DNA from: CAVVAH01 sp963746175
GTDB taxonomy: Bacteria; Actinomycetota; Actinomycetes; JACCUZ01
NCBI GenBank assembly: GCA_963746175.1
Contig: CAVVAH010000004.1
Span: 744,001-808,000, forward strand
Direction of reading: 5' to 3'
DNA: 64,000 bases
Shown here: positions 1 through 10,793 of the stretch, one piece after another
Position numbering within the stretch: the first letter of the stretch is position 1
How the letters are laid out: each line of letters starts with the position of its first letter
The notes under the pieces: model-generated
Told to the model about the DNA's origin: nothing
Seen by the model: the letters and a program-made list of their open reading frames with translations, nothing else
Databases searched by the model: none
Program-made: the position numbers and the translations under genes

Positions 1-621
1 GCCCGCGACGCGCTGCGGTCCGGCGCCCTCGGCGAGCTGCGCCGGGTGCATGCTCTGACCGGCGACCGCGAGCCACCCGCAGCTGACTACATCCCTTCCT
101 CCGGGGGCATCTTCCGCGACTGCCACGTGCACGACTTCGACATCCTGCGCTGGGTCACCGGTCGCGAGGTCGTCGAGGTCTACGCCGTCGGCGCCAACCG
201 CGGTGCCGACTTCTTCGCCCAGGCAGGCGACGTCGACGAGTCCGCGGCGGTGCTCACCCTCGACGACGGCACGCTGGTCACCCTGCAGGGGTCGCGATAC
301 AACGGTGGCGGCCACGACGTCCGGATGGAGCTCGCCGGCACCGACGCCACCTGGGTCGTCGGCCTCGACGAGCACGCCGCCCTGGTGTCGGCGGAGCCCG
401 GTGTCGAGTTCCCCCGGGGCACCCCGTGGGACGGCTTCTGGCCCCGGTGGACCCCGGCGTACGTCGCGGAGATGAACGCGTTCGTCGAGCTCGCGCTCGG
501 ACGCCGCGAGAGCCCGTGCACCGTCGAGGACGCGCTCGAGGCGTTCTACGTCGCCGAGGCCGCGACCCGGTCGCGGCTGGAGCACCGGCCGGTCACGCTC
601 GTCGAGGCGCGCGCCACGTGA
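1..621 (+). CDS. Gfo/Idh/MocA-family oxidoreductase, C-terminal part (probable inositol 2-dehydrogenase)
   Basis: The gene is cut by the window edge; about 206 C-terminal residues are visible. The reading frame is open from base 1 and its first residues (GALGELRRV) are the conserved strand that follows the nucleotide-binding domain in this family. The segment DCHVHDFDILRW matches the family's catalytic D-x3-H motif. Such enzymes oxidise a ring or sugar hydroxyl with NAD(P). The stop overlaps the GTG start of iolC (GTGA), so it is translationally coupled to the inositol operon. That makes myo-inositol dehydrogenase (IolG type) the best guess, although the family is broad and sequence alone does not fix the substrate. 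Confidence 0.8.
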   Translation, partial: ARDALRSGALGELRRVHALTGDREPPAADYIPSSGGIFRDCHVHDFDILRWVTGREVVEVYAVGANRGADFFAQAGDVDESAAVLTLDDGTLVTLQGSRYNGGGHDVRMELAGTDATWVVGLDEHAALVSAEPGVEFPRGTPWDGFWPRWTPAYVAEMNAFVELALGRRESPCTVEDALEAFYVAEAATRSRLEHRPVTLVEARAT

Positions 622-1577
622 CGGCCACCTTCGATGTCGTCACGGTCGGCCGGATCTGCGTCGACGTCTACCCGCAGCAGACCGGCGTCGGCCTGGCCGA
701 GGTCGAGACCTTCGGCAAGTATCTCGGCGGTACGGCGACCAACGTGGCCGTGGCCGCCGCGCGCTACGGCCGGACCGCCGCGGTCGTCACCGGCACCGGC
801 GACGACCCGTTCGGCCGGTGGATCCGCACCGCCCTGACCGGCTTCGGCGTCGACGACCGGTGGGTGGCCACCGTCCCCGGCCTGCTCACCCAGGTGACGT
901 TCTGCGAGGTGTTCCCGCCCGACGACTTCCCGCTGTACTTCTACGGCCGGACGCCGACCGCCGCCGACCTGCAGATCCGGCCCGAGGACCTCGACCTCGA
1001 CGCGGTCCGGTCCGCCGGTGTCCTGTGGGTCACCGGCACCGGGATGTGCCAGGAACCGAGCCGGCAGACCCACCTGGTCGCCCTTGAGGCCCGCGGCCGC
1101 GCCGCGCACACCGTCGTCGACCTCGACTACCGGCCGATGTTCTGGCCGTCCCGCGCCGACGCCCGTCGGGAGATCTCCCGGCTGCTCCCGCACGCCACGG
1201 TGGCCGTCGGCAACCTCGACGAGTGCGAGACCGCGGTCGGCGAGGCCGACCCGCGGCGCGCGGCGCGAGCGCTGCTGGACCACGGCGTCGACCTTGCCGT
1301 CGTCAAGCTGGGCCCGCGGGGGGTGCTGGCCGCGACGGCGACCGAGACGGTCGAGGTGCCGCCGGTCCCCACCGAGGTGGTCAACGGCCTGGGCGCCGGT
1401 GACGCGTTCGGCGGCGCCCTGTGCCACGGCCTGCTCGCCGGCTGGCCGCTGGCGGAGGTCGTGCGCTTCGCCAACGTCGCCGGCGCGATCGTCGCGTCCC
1501 GGCTGGAGTGCTCGTCGGCGATGCCGACCGAGGACGAGGTCCGGGACCGGCTGGGAGGTGCCCGCCGTGCCGGTTGA
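618..1577 (+). CDS. iolC: 5-dehydro-2-deoxygluconokinase (IolC), PfkB family
   Basis: A 319-residue PfkB-fold sugar kinase that would phosphorylate 2-deoxy-5-keto-gluconate in myo-inositol breakdown. It starts TATFDVVTVGRICVDVYP, the usual IolC N-terminus, has the substrate-side GG motif (KYLGGTATNVAVAAARYG) and ends with the anion-hole/catalytic-base motif GAGDAF at residues 259-264. The GTG start at 618 overlaps the preceding stop, which fits operon coupling; upstream in-frame codons read through the oxidoreductase and are not homologous. Length is normal. Neighbours iolB, iolD and iolE support the assignment over other PfkB kinases. Confidence 0.92.
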   Translation: MTATFDVVTVGRICVDVYPQQTGVGLAEVETFGKYLGGTATNVAVAAARYGRTAAVVTGTGDDPFGRWIRTALTGFGVDDRWVATVPGLLTQVTFCEVFPPDDFPLYFYGRTPTAADLQIRPEDLDLDAVRSAGVLWVTGTGMCQEPSRQTHLVALEARGRAAHTVVDLDYRPMFWPSRADARREISRLLPHATVAVGNLDECETAVGEADPRRAARALLDHGVDLAVVKLGPRGVLAATATETVEVPPVPTEVVNGLGAGDAFGGALCHGLLAGWPLAEVVRFANVAGAIVASRLECSSAMPTEDEVRDRLGGARRAG

Positions 1578-2451
1578 CGTGCACGCCCTGGTCCGCACCC
1601 GGGCCACCGACCCCGGCGCGGTCGCGGCCGCCGCGGCCGCCCGGCGGCGGCCCACGTCACTGCTGGGAGCGACCGGCCGGCTGATGGTCGTCGCCGCCGA
1701 CCACACCGCGCGCGGCATCCTCGGCGCCGGGCGCGACGCCGACGCGATGGCCGACCGGGCCAGGCTGCTCGACCGCCTCTGCCTCGTCCTGTCCCGGCCC
1801 GAGGTGAACGGCGTGCTCGGCACCGCCGACGTGCTCGACGACCTGCTGCTGCTCGGGGCGCTCGACGACAAGGTGGTCCTCGGCTCGATGAACCGTGGCG
1901 GCCTGGCCGGCACCGCGTTCGAGATCGACGACCGGTTCACCGGCTACGCCGCCGCCGGCATCGAGTCGGCGGGCTTCCAGGGCGGCAAGGTGCTGCTGCG
2001 GATCGACCATGACGACCCGGCGAGCGCCGGCGCTCTCGAGGCCTGCGCCGGCGCGGTGTCCGACCTCGCCGGGCGTGGACTGATGGCGATGGTGGAGCCG
2101 TTCCTGTCCCGCCGGGTGGACGGACGGCTGCGCAACGACCTGTCCACCGAGGCCGTCGTCCGCTCGGTGACCGTCGCGTCCGCCCTGGGCAGCAGCTCGG
2201 CCCACACCTGGCTGAAGCTCCCGGTGGTCTCGGACGGTGTCGACGGCATGCAGCGGGTGCTGGGCGCGTCGACCCTTCCCGCGGTGCTGCTCGGTGGCGA
2301 GGTGCCCGACGACCCGGACGAGACCTTCGCCGCCTGGGCGAAGGTGCTCCGGCTGCCCACCGCGATGGGCCTGGTGATCGGCCGCGCGCTGCTCTACCCC
2401 GCGGACGGCGACGTCGCCGGCGCGGTCGACCGGGCGGTGGGCCTGCTGTGA
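1567..2451 (+). CDS. Cgl0159-type (beta/alpha)8 aldolase of inositol catabolism
   Basis: This 294-residue protein resembles the actinobacterial Cgl0159-like family found in iol clusters. There it probably takes the place of IolJ, splitting 2-deoxy-5-keto-gluconate 6-phosphate into dihydroxyacetone phosphate and malonate semialdehyde. Visible class I-like elements are VVAADHTARGIL near residue 42, KVLLRIDHDD and the stretch TWLKLPVVSDGVDGM, whose Lys would suit a Schiff base. The start is GTG 1567, preceded by a GGGAGGTG ribosome site and overlapping iolC by 11 bases. The reaction is inferred from family and position, not shown by the sequence. Confidence 0.78.
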   Translation: MPVDVHALVRTRATDPGAVAAAAAARRRPTSLLGATGRLMVVAADHTARGILGAGRDADAMADRARLLDRLCLVLSRPEVNGVLGTADVLDDLLLLGALDDKVVLGSMNRGGLAGTAFEIDDRFTGYAAAGIESAGFQGGKVLLRIDHDDPASAGALEACAGAVSDLAGRGLMAMVEPFLSRRVDGRLRNDLSTEAVVRSVTVASALGSSSAHTWLKLPVVSDGVDGMQRVLGASTLPAVLLGGEVPDDPDETFAAWAKVLRLPTAMGLVIGRALLYPADGDVAGAVDRAVGLL

Positions 2452-3314
2452 CGGACCTGCACGTCCGGCCCGGCGGCGCCGCGCCGCCGTACGACCTGGT
2501 CGTGCTGCCCGAGACGGCCGGCTGGGGACACGCGTCGCTGCGCGTCCTGCGGCTCGAGCCCGGCGGCTCCCACACTCTCGCCACCGGCGAGGAGGAGCTG
2601 GTCGTGCTGCCCCTGAGCGGGTCCTGCGAGGTCAGCTGCGACGGCGAGACGTTCCGGCTGGCCGGCCGAGCCGACGTGTTCAGCGGGATCAGCGACCTCG
2701 TGTACGTCCCCCGGGACGCCGACGTCGAGATCAGCTCGGCGGACGGGGGCCGGTTCGCGCTGGCCGGTGCGCGCTGCGAACGCCGGCTGCCGGCCCGCCA
2801 CCGGCCCGCTGGGGACGTGCCGGTCGAGCTCCGGGGAGCCGGTGCGTGCAGCCGGCAGGTCAACAACTTCTGCTCCGCCGACTCGTTCGAGGCCGACCGC
2901 CTGATCGCGGTCGAGGTGCTGACGCCGGCCGGCAACTGGTCGTCGTACCCGCCGCACAAGCACGACGAGGACCGGCCCGGCGAGGAGTCGGTGCTGGAGG
3001 AGATCTACTACTTCGAGGTCGCCCGCGACGGCATGGGCTACCACCGGGTCTACGGCACGCCGGACCGGCCGATCGACGTCCTCGCCGAGGTGCGTACGGG
3101 CGACGCGGTGCTCGTGCCGCACGGCTGGCACGGGCCGTCGATGGCGGCGCCGGGCTACGACCTCTACTACCTCAACGTGATGGCCGGTCCCGGCGACGCA
3201 CGGGTCTGGGCCATCTGCGACGACCCGGCGCACGCGTGGGTCCGCGGCACCTGGGACGGCCAGCCGGTCGACCCGCGGCTGCCGCTGACCTCGGCCGGCA
3301 GGAGGGACGACTGA
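2448..3314 (+). CDS. iolB: 5-deoxy-glucuronate isomerase (IolB)
   Basis: A 288-residue two-cupin enzyme isomerising 5-deoxy-glucuronate to 2-deoxy-5-keto-gluconate. The hallmark metal-binding region WSSYPPHKHDED, followed by EEIYYFEV, is present at about residues 164-190, and the C-terminal cupin contains VPHGWHGPSMAAPGYDLYYLN. Length matches the family. The GTG start overlaps the preceding stop (GTGA) and the stop overlaps the iolD ATG (ATGA), so translation is coupled on both sides. Confidence 0.93.
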   Translation: MTDLHVRPGGAAPPYDLVVLPETAGWGHASLRVLRLEPGGSHTLATGEEELVVLPLSGSCEVSCDGETFRLAGRADVFSGISDLVYVPRDADVEISSADGGRFALAGARCERRLPARHRPAGDVPVELRGAGACSRQVNNFCSADSFEADRLIAVEVLTPAGNWSSYPPHKHDEDRPGEESVLEEIYYFEVARDGMGYHRVYGTPDRPIDVLAEVRTGDAVLVPHGWHGPSMAAPGYDLYYLNVMAGPGDARVWAICDDPAHAWVRGTWDGQPVDPRLPLTSAGRRDD

Positions 3315-5206
3315 TGACCGACGGCGCGACGGTCCGGCTCACGGTCGGCCAGGCGGTGGTGCGCTTCCTCACCCGGCAGCGCAGCGAGCGGGACGGCGTC
3401 GAGCAGCCGCTGCTCGCCGGCTGCTTCGGCATCTTCGGGCACGGCAACGTCGCCGGCGTCGGCCAGGCGCTGCTCGAGAGCGCCGACGACCCCGACGGCC
3501 TGCGGTACTTCCAGGCCCGCAACGAGCAGGGCATGGTGCACACGGCGGTGGCGTACGCCCGGATGCGCCGCCGGCTGACCACGATGGCCTGCACCGCCTC
3601 GGTCGGCCCCGGCTCGACCAACATGCTCACCGGCGCCGCGCTGGCCACCATCAACCGGCTGCCGGTGCTGCTGCTCCCCAGCGACGTCTTCGCGACGCGC
3701 GTGGCGAGCCCGGTGCTGCAGGAGCTCGAGGACCCGGGCGCAGCCGACGTGTCGGTCAACGACGCGTTCCGCCCGGTGTCCCGCTTCTTCGACCGGGTGT
3801 CCCGCCCGGAGCAGCTGCCGGCGGCGCTGCTCGGCGCGATGCGGGTGCTCACCGACCCGGTGCAGACCGGCGCGGTCACCCTCTCGCTGCCGCAGGACGT
3901 GCAGACCGAGGCGTACGACTGGCCGGTCGAGCTGTTCGCCGACCGCGTCTGGCACGTCCCCCGCGCCCAGCCCGACCCGGCGGCGCTGGCGCGGGCCGTC
4001 GAGCTGGTGCGCTCGGCTCGGCGTCCGCTCGTCGTGGCCGGGGGCGGGGTGGGCTACAGCGAGGCCACCGACGCGCTGCGTGCCTTCGCCGAGGCCACCG
4101 GCATCCCCGTCGCCGAGACCCAGGCCGGCAAGGGCTCGCTGCCGTACGACCACCCGCTGGCGGTCGGCGCCGTGGGCAGCACCGGCACGACCGCCGCGAA
4201 CATCCTCGCCCGCGAGGCCGACCTCGTCATCGGGGTGGGCACCCGCTACAGCGACTTCACCACCGCGTCGCGGACCGCCTTCCAGGACGCCGACGTGCGG
4301 TTCCTCAACGTCAACGTGGCCGCCGCGGACGCCGTCAAGCACGCCGGCACCGAGCTCGTCGCCGACGCCCGGGCAGCTCTGGACGCCCTCACCCGCGCGC
4401 TCGCCGGCTGGTCGGCGCCGGCGGGGCACGGCGAGCGGGCCGGCGCGCTCGCGCAGGAGTGGGACCAGACGGTGCAGCGCGCGTACTCCCTGGGCCACAC
4501 CCCGCTGCCGGCCCAGTCGGAGGTCGTCGGCGTCGTCAACGAGGTGTCCCGGCCGCGCGACGTCGTCGTGTGCGCGGCCGGCTCGCTGCCCGGCGACCTG
4601 CACAAGCTCTGGCGGACCCGGGACCCGCAGGGCTACCACGTGGAGTACGGCTACTCCTGCATGGGCTACGAGATCGCCGGCGGGCTCGGCGTGCGGATGG
4701 CCTGCCCGGACCGCGACGTCTACGTCATGGTCGGTGACGGCTCGTACCTGATGATGGCCCAGGAGCTGGTCACCGCCGTCCAGGAGCACATCAAGGTCAT
4801 CGTCGTGCTGGTGCAGAACCACGGCTTCGCCTCGATCGGGGCCCTGTCCGAGTCGCTGGGCTCGCAGCGCTTCGGCACCTCCTACCGCTACCGCGACCCC
4901 GCCACCGGGAGGCTGGACGGCGCCGTGCTGCCGGTCGACCTCGCCGCCAACGCGGCGAGCCTCGGCGTCCACGTGCTGCGCGCCGACGGCATCGACGGAA
5001 CGGGTGGCCTGCGCGCCGCACTGCTGGCGGCGCAGTCCGTCGACGGCCCGGTGCTGGTGCACGTGGAGACCGACCCGCTGGTCCCCGCACCCGACAGCGG
5101 GTCGTGGTGGGACGTCCCGGTCGCCGAGGTCTCGCCGTCGGACACGACCAGGGCGGCCCGGACCGGCTACGAGCAGCGCCGGACCGACCAGCGCCACTAC
5201 CTCTGA
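3314..5206 (+). CDS. iolD: 3D-(3,5/4)-trihydroxycyclohexane-1,2-dione hydrolase (IolD), ThDP-dependent
   Basis: A 630-residue thiamine-diphosphate enzyme that opens the inositol ring by hydrolysing the cyclohexanedione to 5-deoxy-glucuronate. The N-terminal PYR domain contains the activating Glu (ARNEQGMVH), there is a central domain, and the C-terminal PP domain carries the GDGS motif at residues 474-477 followed by the Asn of VLVQNHGFASIG, together the ThDP/metal signature. The ATG at 3314 overlaps the iolB stop and a GGAGGGACGA ribosome site precedes it. Size and order are as in other actinobacterial iol operons. Confidence 0.95.
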   Translation: MTDGATVRLTVGQAVVRFLTRQRSERDGVEQPLLAGCFGIFGHGNVAGVGQALLESADDPDGLRYFQARNEQGMVHTAVAYARMRRRLTTMACTASVGPGSTNMLTGAALATINRLPVLLLPSDVFATRVASPVLQELEDPGAADVSVNDAFRPVSRFFDRVSRPEQLPAALLGAMRVLTDPVQTGAVTLSLPQDVQTEAYDWPVELFADRVWHVPRAQPDPAALARAVELVRSARRPLVVAGGGVGYSEATDALRAFAEATGIPVAETQAGKGSLPYDHPLAVGAVGSTGTTAANILAREADLVIGVGTRYSDFTTASRTAFQDADVRFLNVNVAAADAVKHAGTELVADARAALDALTRALAGWSAPAGHGERAGALAQEWDQTVQRAYSLGHTPLPAQSEVVGVVNEVSRPRDVVVCAAGSLPGDLHKLWRTRDPQGYHVEYGYSCMGYEIAGGLGVRMACPDRDVYVMVGDGSYLMMAQELVTAVQEHIKVIVVLVQNHGFASIGALSESLGSQRFGTSYRYRDPATGRLDGAVLPVDLAANAASLGVHVLRADGIDGTGGLRAALLAAQSVDGPVLVHVETDPLVPAPDSGSWWDVPVAEVSPSDTTRAARTGYEQRRTDQRHYL

Positions 5207-5239
5207 CGCACCTGCCGACCGAAGGAGACGAGTCCCGGG

Positions 5240-6148
5240 ATGACCGACCTGCTCAAGCTCGGCAGCTGCCCCGACTCGTGGGGCGTCTGGTACGCCGACG
5301 ACCCGCGGCAGCCGCCGTGGGAGCGCTTCCTCGACGAGCTCGCCCGGGTCGGCTACGAGTACCTCGAGCTGGGGCCCTACGGCTACCTGCCCACCGACGC
5401 CCCACGGCTGCAGGACGAGCTGGCCGCCCGCGGGCTGCGCGTCGCCGGCGGCACGATGCACGGCTACAGCGGCCTGCACCGCGCCGACGAGTTCGCCGCG
5501 ATCGCCGGCCGGACGCTCGAGGTCGCGGCGCTGACCGCGGCACTGGGCGGCAGCCATCTCGTGTTCGTGCCGGTGCCCGGCTACCGCGACGACGACACCG
5601 GCGCCTACCTCGAGCCCGCCGAGCTGACCGGCGACGAGTGGCGGACCATGACGCGCAGCACCGACCGGCTCGCGCGGAGGGTCGCCGAGGAGCACGGGGT
5701 GCGGCTGCAGTTCCACCCGCACGCCGACAGCCACGTCGAGACCCGCGAGCAGGTCGACCGCTTCCTCGCCGACACCGACCCCCGCTACGTCTCGCTGTGC
5801 GTGGACACCGGGCACCTCGCGTACCGGCGCGCGGACAGCGCTGCCCTGATCCGCGACCATCCCGACCGCGTCGGCTACGTGCACATCAAGCAGATGGACC
5901 CGGCGGTGGTCGCGCGGGCCGAGGCGGAGGACCTCGCGTTCGGGCAGGCCGTCGCGCTGGGCGCCAGCTGCGAGCCGCCGGCCGGGCTGCCGGAGATCCC
6001 CGAGGTCGTGAAGGCGCTCACCGCCCTGGACCGTGAGCTGTTCGTCGTCGTCGAGCAGGACATGTACCCCCTCGCCGACTTCGCGGCCGCCGAGCCGATC
6101 GCGGCCCGGACCCGCGACTACCTGCGCGGCGCCGGCATCGGCGCCTGA
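5240..6148 (+). CDS. iolE: Inosose dehydratase-like TIM-barrel protein (IolE type)
   Basis: A 302-residue xylose-isomerase-like TIM barrel. The opening LGSCPDSWGVWYADDP is typical of actinobacterial IolE, which dehydrates 2-keto-myo-inositol, the step before IolD. Later strands hold candidate metal ligands (HPHADSHVE, CVDTGHL, YVHIKQMD, VVVEQD). A strong ribosome site GAAGGAGACG lies upstream, after a 33-base gap from iolD. An IolI-type inosose isomerase is the main alternative. This is the last gene of the iol run on this strand. Confidence 0.85.
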   Translation: MTDLLKLGSCPDSWGVWYADDPRQPPWERFLDELARVGYEYLELGPYGYLPTDAPRLQDELAARGLRVAGGTMHGYSGLHRADEFAAIAGRTLEVAALTAALGGSHLVFVPVPGYRDDDTGAYLEPAELTGDEWRTMTRSTDRLARRVAEEHGVRLQFHPHADSHVETREQVDRFLADTDPRYVSLCVDTGHLAYRRADSAALIRDHPDRVGYVHIKQMDPAVVARAEAEDLAFGQAVALGASCEPPAGLPEIPEVVKALTALDRELFVVVEQDMYPLADFAAAEPIAARTRDYLRGAGIGA

Positions 6149-6168
6149 CGGGGCGGCCGCCTTGACCG

Positions 6169-7174
6169 CTACGACGGGACGGTCGCGCGGGCGCCGGTGC
6201 GCAGGCTCTCGAGCACGGCCAGCGACACCGCGAGCGACCGGACGCCGTCCTCCCCGCTGACCACGAGGTCACCGTCGCCGGCGACTGCGGCGCCGAAGGC
6301 CCGCACGGTCACCTCGTAGAGGTCGTCGCGCGGGCCGACGTCGACCGGCTCGGCGGTGTGGCCGCGCCACAGCGTCACGGTCCCGACAGGGTCGCCGGTG
6401 TTGCAGTCCTCGGCCACCAACGCACCCTCCGTGCCCAGGACGTGCAGGCTGGTCGGGAGGTGGGGGTTGTTGTACGCGTCATGCGTCTGCACGAGCACGC
6501 CGCCCTCCCACTCGGCACTCGTCATGACCGCGTCGAACGGGCCGCCGGGCTCGTTGTCCTGGTTGAGGCCCGATCGCCTCGACGGACAGGGCGCGGCCGC
6601 CGAGGAAGGCGGCCACCGCGGCCGCGTCGTGCACCGTGACGTCGAGCACGACGCCGCCGCCCACCGGGTCGTCGAGGCGCCACCCGGCGAGCCGCTGCGG
6701 CAGCTGCACGGCGTGGTGCACCCGCACCGCCCGGACCTCGCCGAGGAGGCCGTCCCGCACGGCCCGCTTGACGGCTCGGTGGGTCGGCGAGGCAGGCAGG
6801 TGGTGATTTGTCGCCATCACGACACCGGCGGCGCGGCAGGCGGCCACCATCGCGCTCGCGTCCTCGAGGGACAGGGCGAGCGGCTTCTCGGCGAGCACGT
6901 GCTTGCCCGCCGCGGCGGCCGCCTCCACGTGGGCGCGGTGCTGCGCGTTGACGGAGGACACGTAGACCGCGTCGACGTCGTCGCGGTCCACCGCCCCACC
7001 GAGGTCGCTCACCGCCTCGGGCACCTCGTGCTCCGTGGCCCAGCGGGCCGAGTGCTCCGCGTCGCCGGACCGCACCACCACCGCGGTGTGCCCAGCGGCC
7101 CGCAGCGCGGGCAGGACCTTGGTGGCAGCGATGTCGCTGGCGCCGACGAGCGCCCACCGCAGGGGTCGCGTCAT
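6169..7174 (-). pseudogene. Gfo/Idh/MocA oxidoreductase with a single frameshift
   Basis: Reading from ATG 7174 the N-terminal NAD-binding half is intact (RWALVGASDIAATKVLPAL; AGKHVLAEKPLALS, the family EKP motif). At about 6567-6571, within the run gggcc/ggccc, the frame is lost. Removing one base there restores EAIG-LNQDNEPGGPF and the remainder to the stop at 6169, giving a normal 334-residue protein. As written, the upstream frame runs on to a stop at 6479 in unrelated sequence. It lies convergent to iolE. Either a genuine recent pseudogene or a sequencing error in a C run; the otherwise clean codon usage downstream suggests the break is recent. Confidence 0.8.
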
Positions 7175-7224
7175 GGCTCGGCAGTCAAGCACCGGCGCGC
7201 CGCGCGCGGCGAGGTGGTTGGCTG

Positions 7225-8718
7225 GTGCCGGTGGCCGACCTGAGCGCCGACGTCGTCGTGATCGGGTCCGGCATGGGCGGCGCCACCACGGCGCTGGCCC
7301 TGGCCCGGCGCGGCGTCGACGTGCTCGTGCTCGAGCGCGGTGAGCGGCTGCCTCGGGAGCCGGCGAACTGGTCGCCCCGCGCGGTGTTCGTCGAACGCCG
7401 GTACAAGCCGGCCGAGACCTGGTACGACGGCCGCGGCCGGGCGTACGCGCCCGGGGTGCACTACGTCGTGGGCGGCAGCACCAAGGTCTACGGCGCCAGC
7501 CTGCCGCGCTTCCGGGAGCACGACTTCGGCGCGGTCGAGCACCACGAGGGCACCTCGCCCGCGTGGCCGTTCGGCTATGCCGACCTCGAGCCCTACTACG
7601 CCGAGGCGGAGCGCACCTACCGGGTGCACGGGACCCCGGGAGAGGACCCGACCGAGCCGTGGCGCAGCTCGCCGTACCCGCACCCGGCGCTCGGCCACGA
7701 GCCCTACGTCGCGGACCTCGCCGAGCGGCTGCGGGCCCAAGGCGTGCACCCGAGCGCCAATGCGATGGGCGTCGACCGCGGACCCTCGGGTGGCTGCATC
7801 CGGTGCGCGACCTGCGACGGCTTCCCGTGCCGGCTGGGCGCGAAGAGCGACGCCGAGACCTGCGCCATCGACCCGGCGCTGGCCGGGACCGGGCTCCGGC
7901 TGGCGACCGGGAGCCGGGTGCTGAGGATCGTCACGGACGGCTCCGGCCGCCGGGTCGACCACCTGGTCGCCGATGGCCCCGACGGGACGACCACCGTCCG
8001 GGGGGGCCGGTTCGTGCTGGCCGCCGGCGCCGTGAACTCCGCCGCGCTGCTGCTCGCCTCGGCTGACGACGCGCACCCCGGCGGGCTGGCGAACTCCTCG
8101 GGCCAGGTCGGGCGCAACTTCATGATGCACAACAACGCGCACGTCGCGGCGATCGACCTGAACCGCCGCAACGACGTCGTCTTCCAGAAGACGCTCTCGG
8201 TCAACGACTGGTACGCCGACGGCGGCGACGGCCTCCCACTCGGCACCCTGCAGCTCATCGGCCGGGTCGACGAGGTGATGATGAAGAGCTGGGCCACCAA
8301 GGTGCCGCTCGCGGTGCTGCGCCAGGTCGCCCGGCGCAGCGTGGAGTGGTTGGTGATGTCCGAGGACCTGCCCAGCCCCGACAACCGGGTGACGGTCGAC
8401 GTCGCACGGCCGCATCACGACGGCGCGCACGGCCGCGGTCGGAGCACCCATCGCCGGCTGCACCGCCGGGCCAGGGCGCTGCTGCGGGCGGCCGGCTACG
8501 ACGCGGTGTTCACCCAGTGGTTCGACATCAGCATGAACAGCCACCAGTGCGGCACCGTCGTCGCGGGCGTCGACCCGGCCACCAGCGTGCTTGACCCGTG
8601 GTGCCGCAGCCACGACGTCGCGAACCTCTGGGTCGTCGACGGCGGGTTCTTCCCGTCGTCGGCGGCCATGAACCCGGCGCTGACCATCGCCGCACAGGCG
8701 CTGCGCGTCGTGGCCGAG

Positions 8719-8736
<18 letters not shown>
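7225..8736 (+). CDS. GMC-family FAD oxidoreductase
   Basis: A 503-residue flavoprotein. The N-terminal dinucleotide motif GSGMGGATTALALARRG is at about residues 13-29, followed by an ERGER segment. A Cys-rich stretch (CIRCATCDGFPC, about residues 192-203) is typical of the bacterial subgroup related to gluconate and fructose dehydrogenase large subunits. The C-terminal GMC_oxred_C domain has the catalytic His in MNSHQCGT and the Asn in AAMNPALTIAAQA. It would oxidise an alcohol or sugar; the substrate is unknown. The start is GTG 7225, with GTG 7231 possible. Its 3' end overlaps the convergent ABC ATPase gene by 18 bases. Confidence 0.85.
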
Positions 8737-9587
<851 letters not shown>

Positions 9588-9591
<4 letters not shown>

Positions 9592-10631
9592 GCGCGAGCC
9601 CTCCGGATCCACTGGTCGACAGAGACGGCCGCGATGATGAGGATGCCCACAGCAAGGGTCTGGTAGTAGACGTCGAGGCCGGCAAGGGTCAGGCCGTTGC
9701 GGAAGACACCGACGATGAGCGCCCCGATGAGCGAGCCGACGATGGTGCCGCGGCCGCCGAACAGGCTGGTGCCGCCGATCACCACAGCGGTGATGGAGTC
9801 CAGGTTGGCGTCGATGCCCGAGTTGGGGCTCGCCGCGTTGACCCGGCCGATGAGGATCCAGCCGGTGAGGGCGTACAGCGCACCTGCTGTGACGTAGACG
9901 CTCATCAGTACGCGCTGCACCCGGATGCCGGCCAGGCGAGCAGCCTCGACGTCGTCGCCGACCGCGTAGACGTGCCTGCCCCAAGCCGTGTACCGGAGGA
10001 CGAAGGCGAAGACGGCGTACATCGCCAGCATGACCACGACACCCGTGGTGATCCGCACCTCGCCGATCGTGAAGGTCTCGCCGAGCCACGCCAGTCCGGT
10101 CTCCAGCTCGGAGTCACGGATGGTGCGGCCGGTGGCGTAGAGCAGCGTCAGCGCCACGAAGATGTTCAGGGTCCCCAGCGTGACGATGAACGGTGGCAGC
10201 CGGACCTTGGTCACGAGAAGCCCGTTCACAGCGCCGGCGCCGGCCCCGACAGCGATGCCCAGGAGGATCGCCAGTGGGCCGGGAACGCCGGTGTCGAAGG
10301 CGACCTTGGCCATCACCATCGAGGAGAAGACCATGACCGCGCCACAGGACAGGTCGATGCCCGCGGTCAGGATGATGAGCGTCTGACCCACAGCCAGGGC
10401 ACCCACGACGGCGACCTGCTGGGTGATGAGGGAGAGGTTGTTGGGCGTCGCGAACCTGCTGTTGAGCAGGCTGAAGACAATGACGCTGATGATCAGGACG
10501 ATCGCGGGGCTCAGCCAGGGGTAGCGGTGCAGTGTGGTCTGGACCTTCTGCGCCGGGGTCCGGTGCTCGAGGAACTCTTCGGCGGCGTCGTAGCCGCTGC
10601 CGCTCTCGGGTGCCGCTGTCGTACTGCTCAC
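9588..10631 (-). CDS. Sugar ABC transporter permease (RbsC/FrcC family)
   Basis: 347 residues, largely hydrophobic with about eight to ten membrane segments. It contains the family stretch VGQTLIILTAGIDLSCGAV (usually AGIDLSVG) and VIGGTSLFGGRGTIVGSLIGA near the C-terminus. The N-terminal 45 residues are hydrophilic and cytosolic. The start is GTG 10631 with a GGAGGCACC ribosome site. It pairs with the ATPase (4-base overlap) and with the lipoprotein 162 bases upstream. Confidence 0.93.
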
Positions 10632-10793
10632 GGTGCCTCCTACGCGTCGGGCCGACTACGAGACGACTGCCCAGCGACGCGGCGGTGGACCTCACCGAGC
10701 GGGCCGGTCGGGCGCGGGGTCCGCGTGCGGTGGAGGCAGCCGCCGCAGCGACCGCCCCCACCGTACGCGTCAACCTGATCTACGACGAGAGGC

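Noticed and set aside
546..1940. Long minus-strand reading frame opposite iolC and the aldolase
   Set aside because: Arg/Pro/Ala-rich translation without any motif, antisense to genes with clear homology; an artefact of high GC.
3167..5884. A 905-codon minus-strand frame opposite iolD/iolE
   Set aside because: Composition is Gly/Arg/Val-rich repeats of shadow codons; the plus-strand genes have catalytic motifs.
10632..10793. A gene in the 162-base gap between permease and lipoprotein
   Set aside because: Frames there are short and Arg/Ala-rich without start and ribosome site; the gap lies within one transporter operon.
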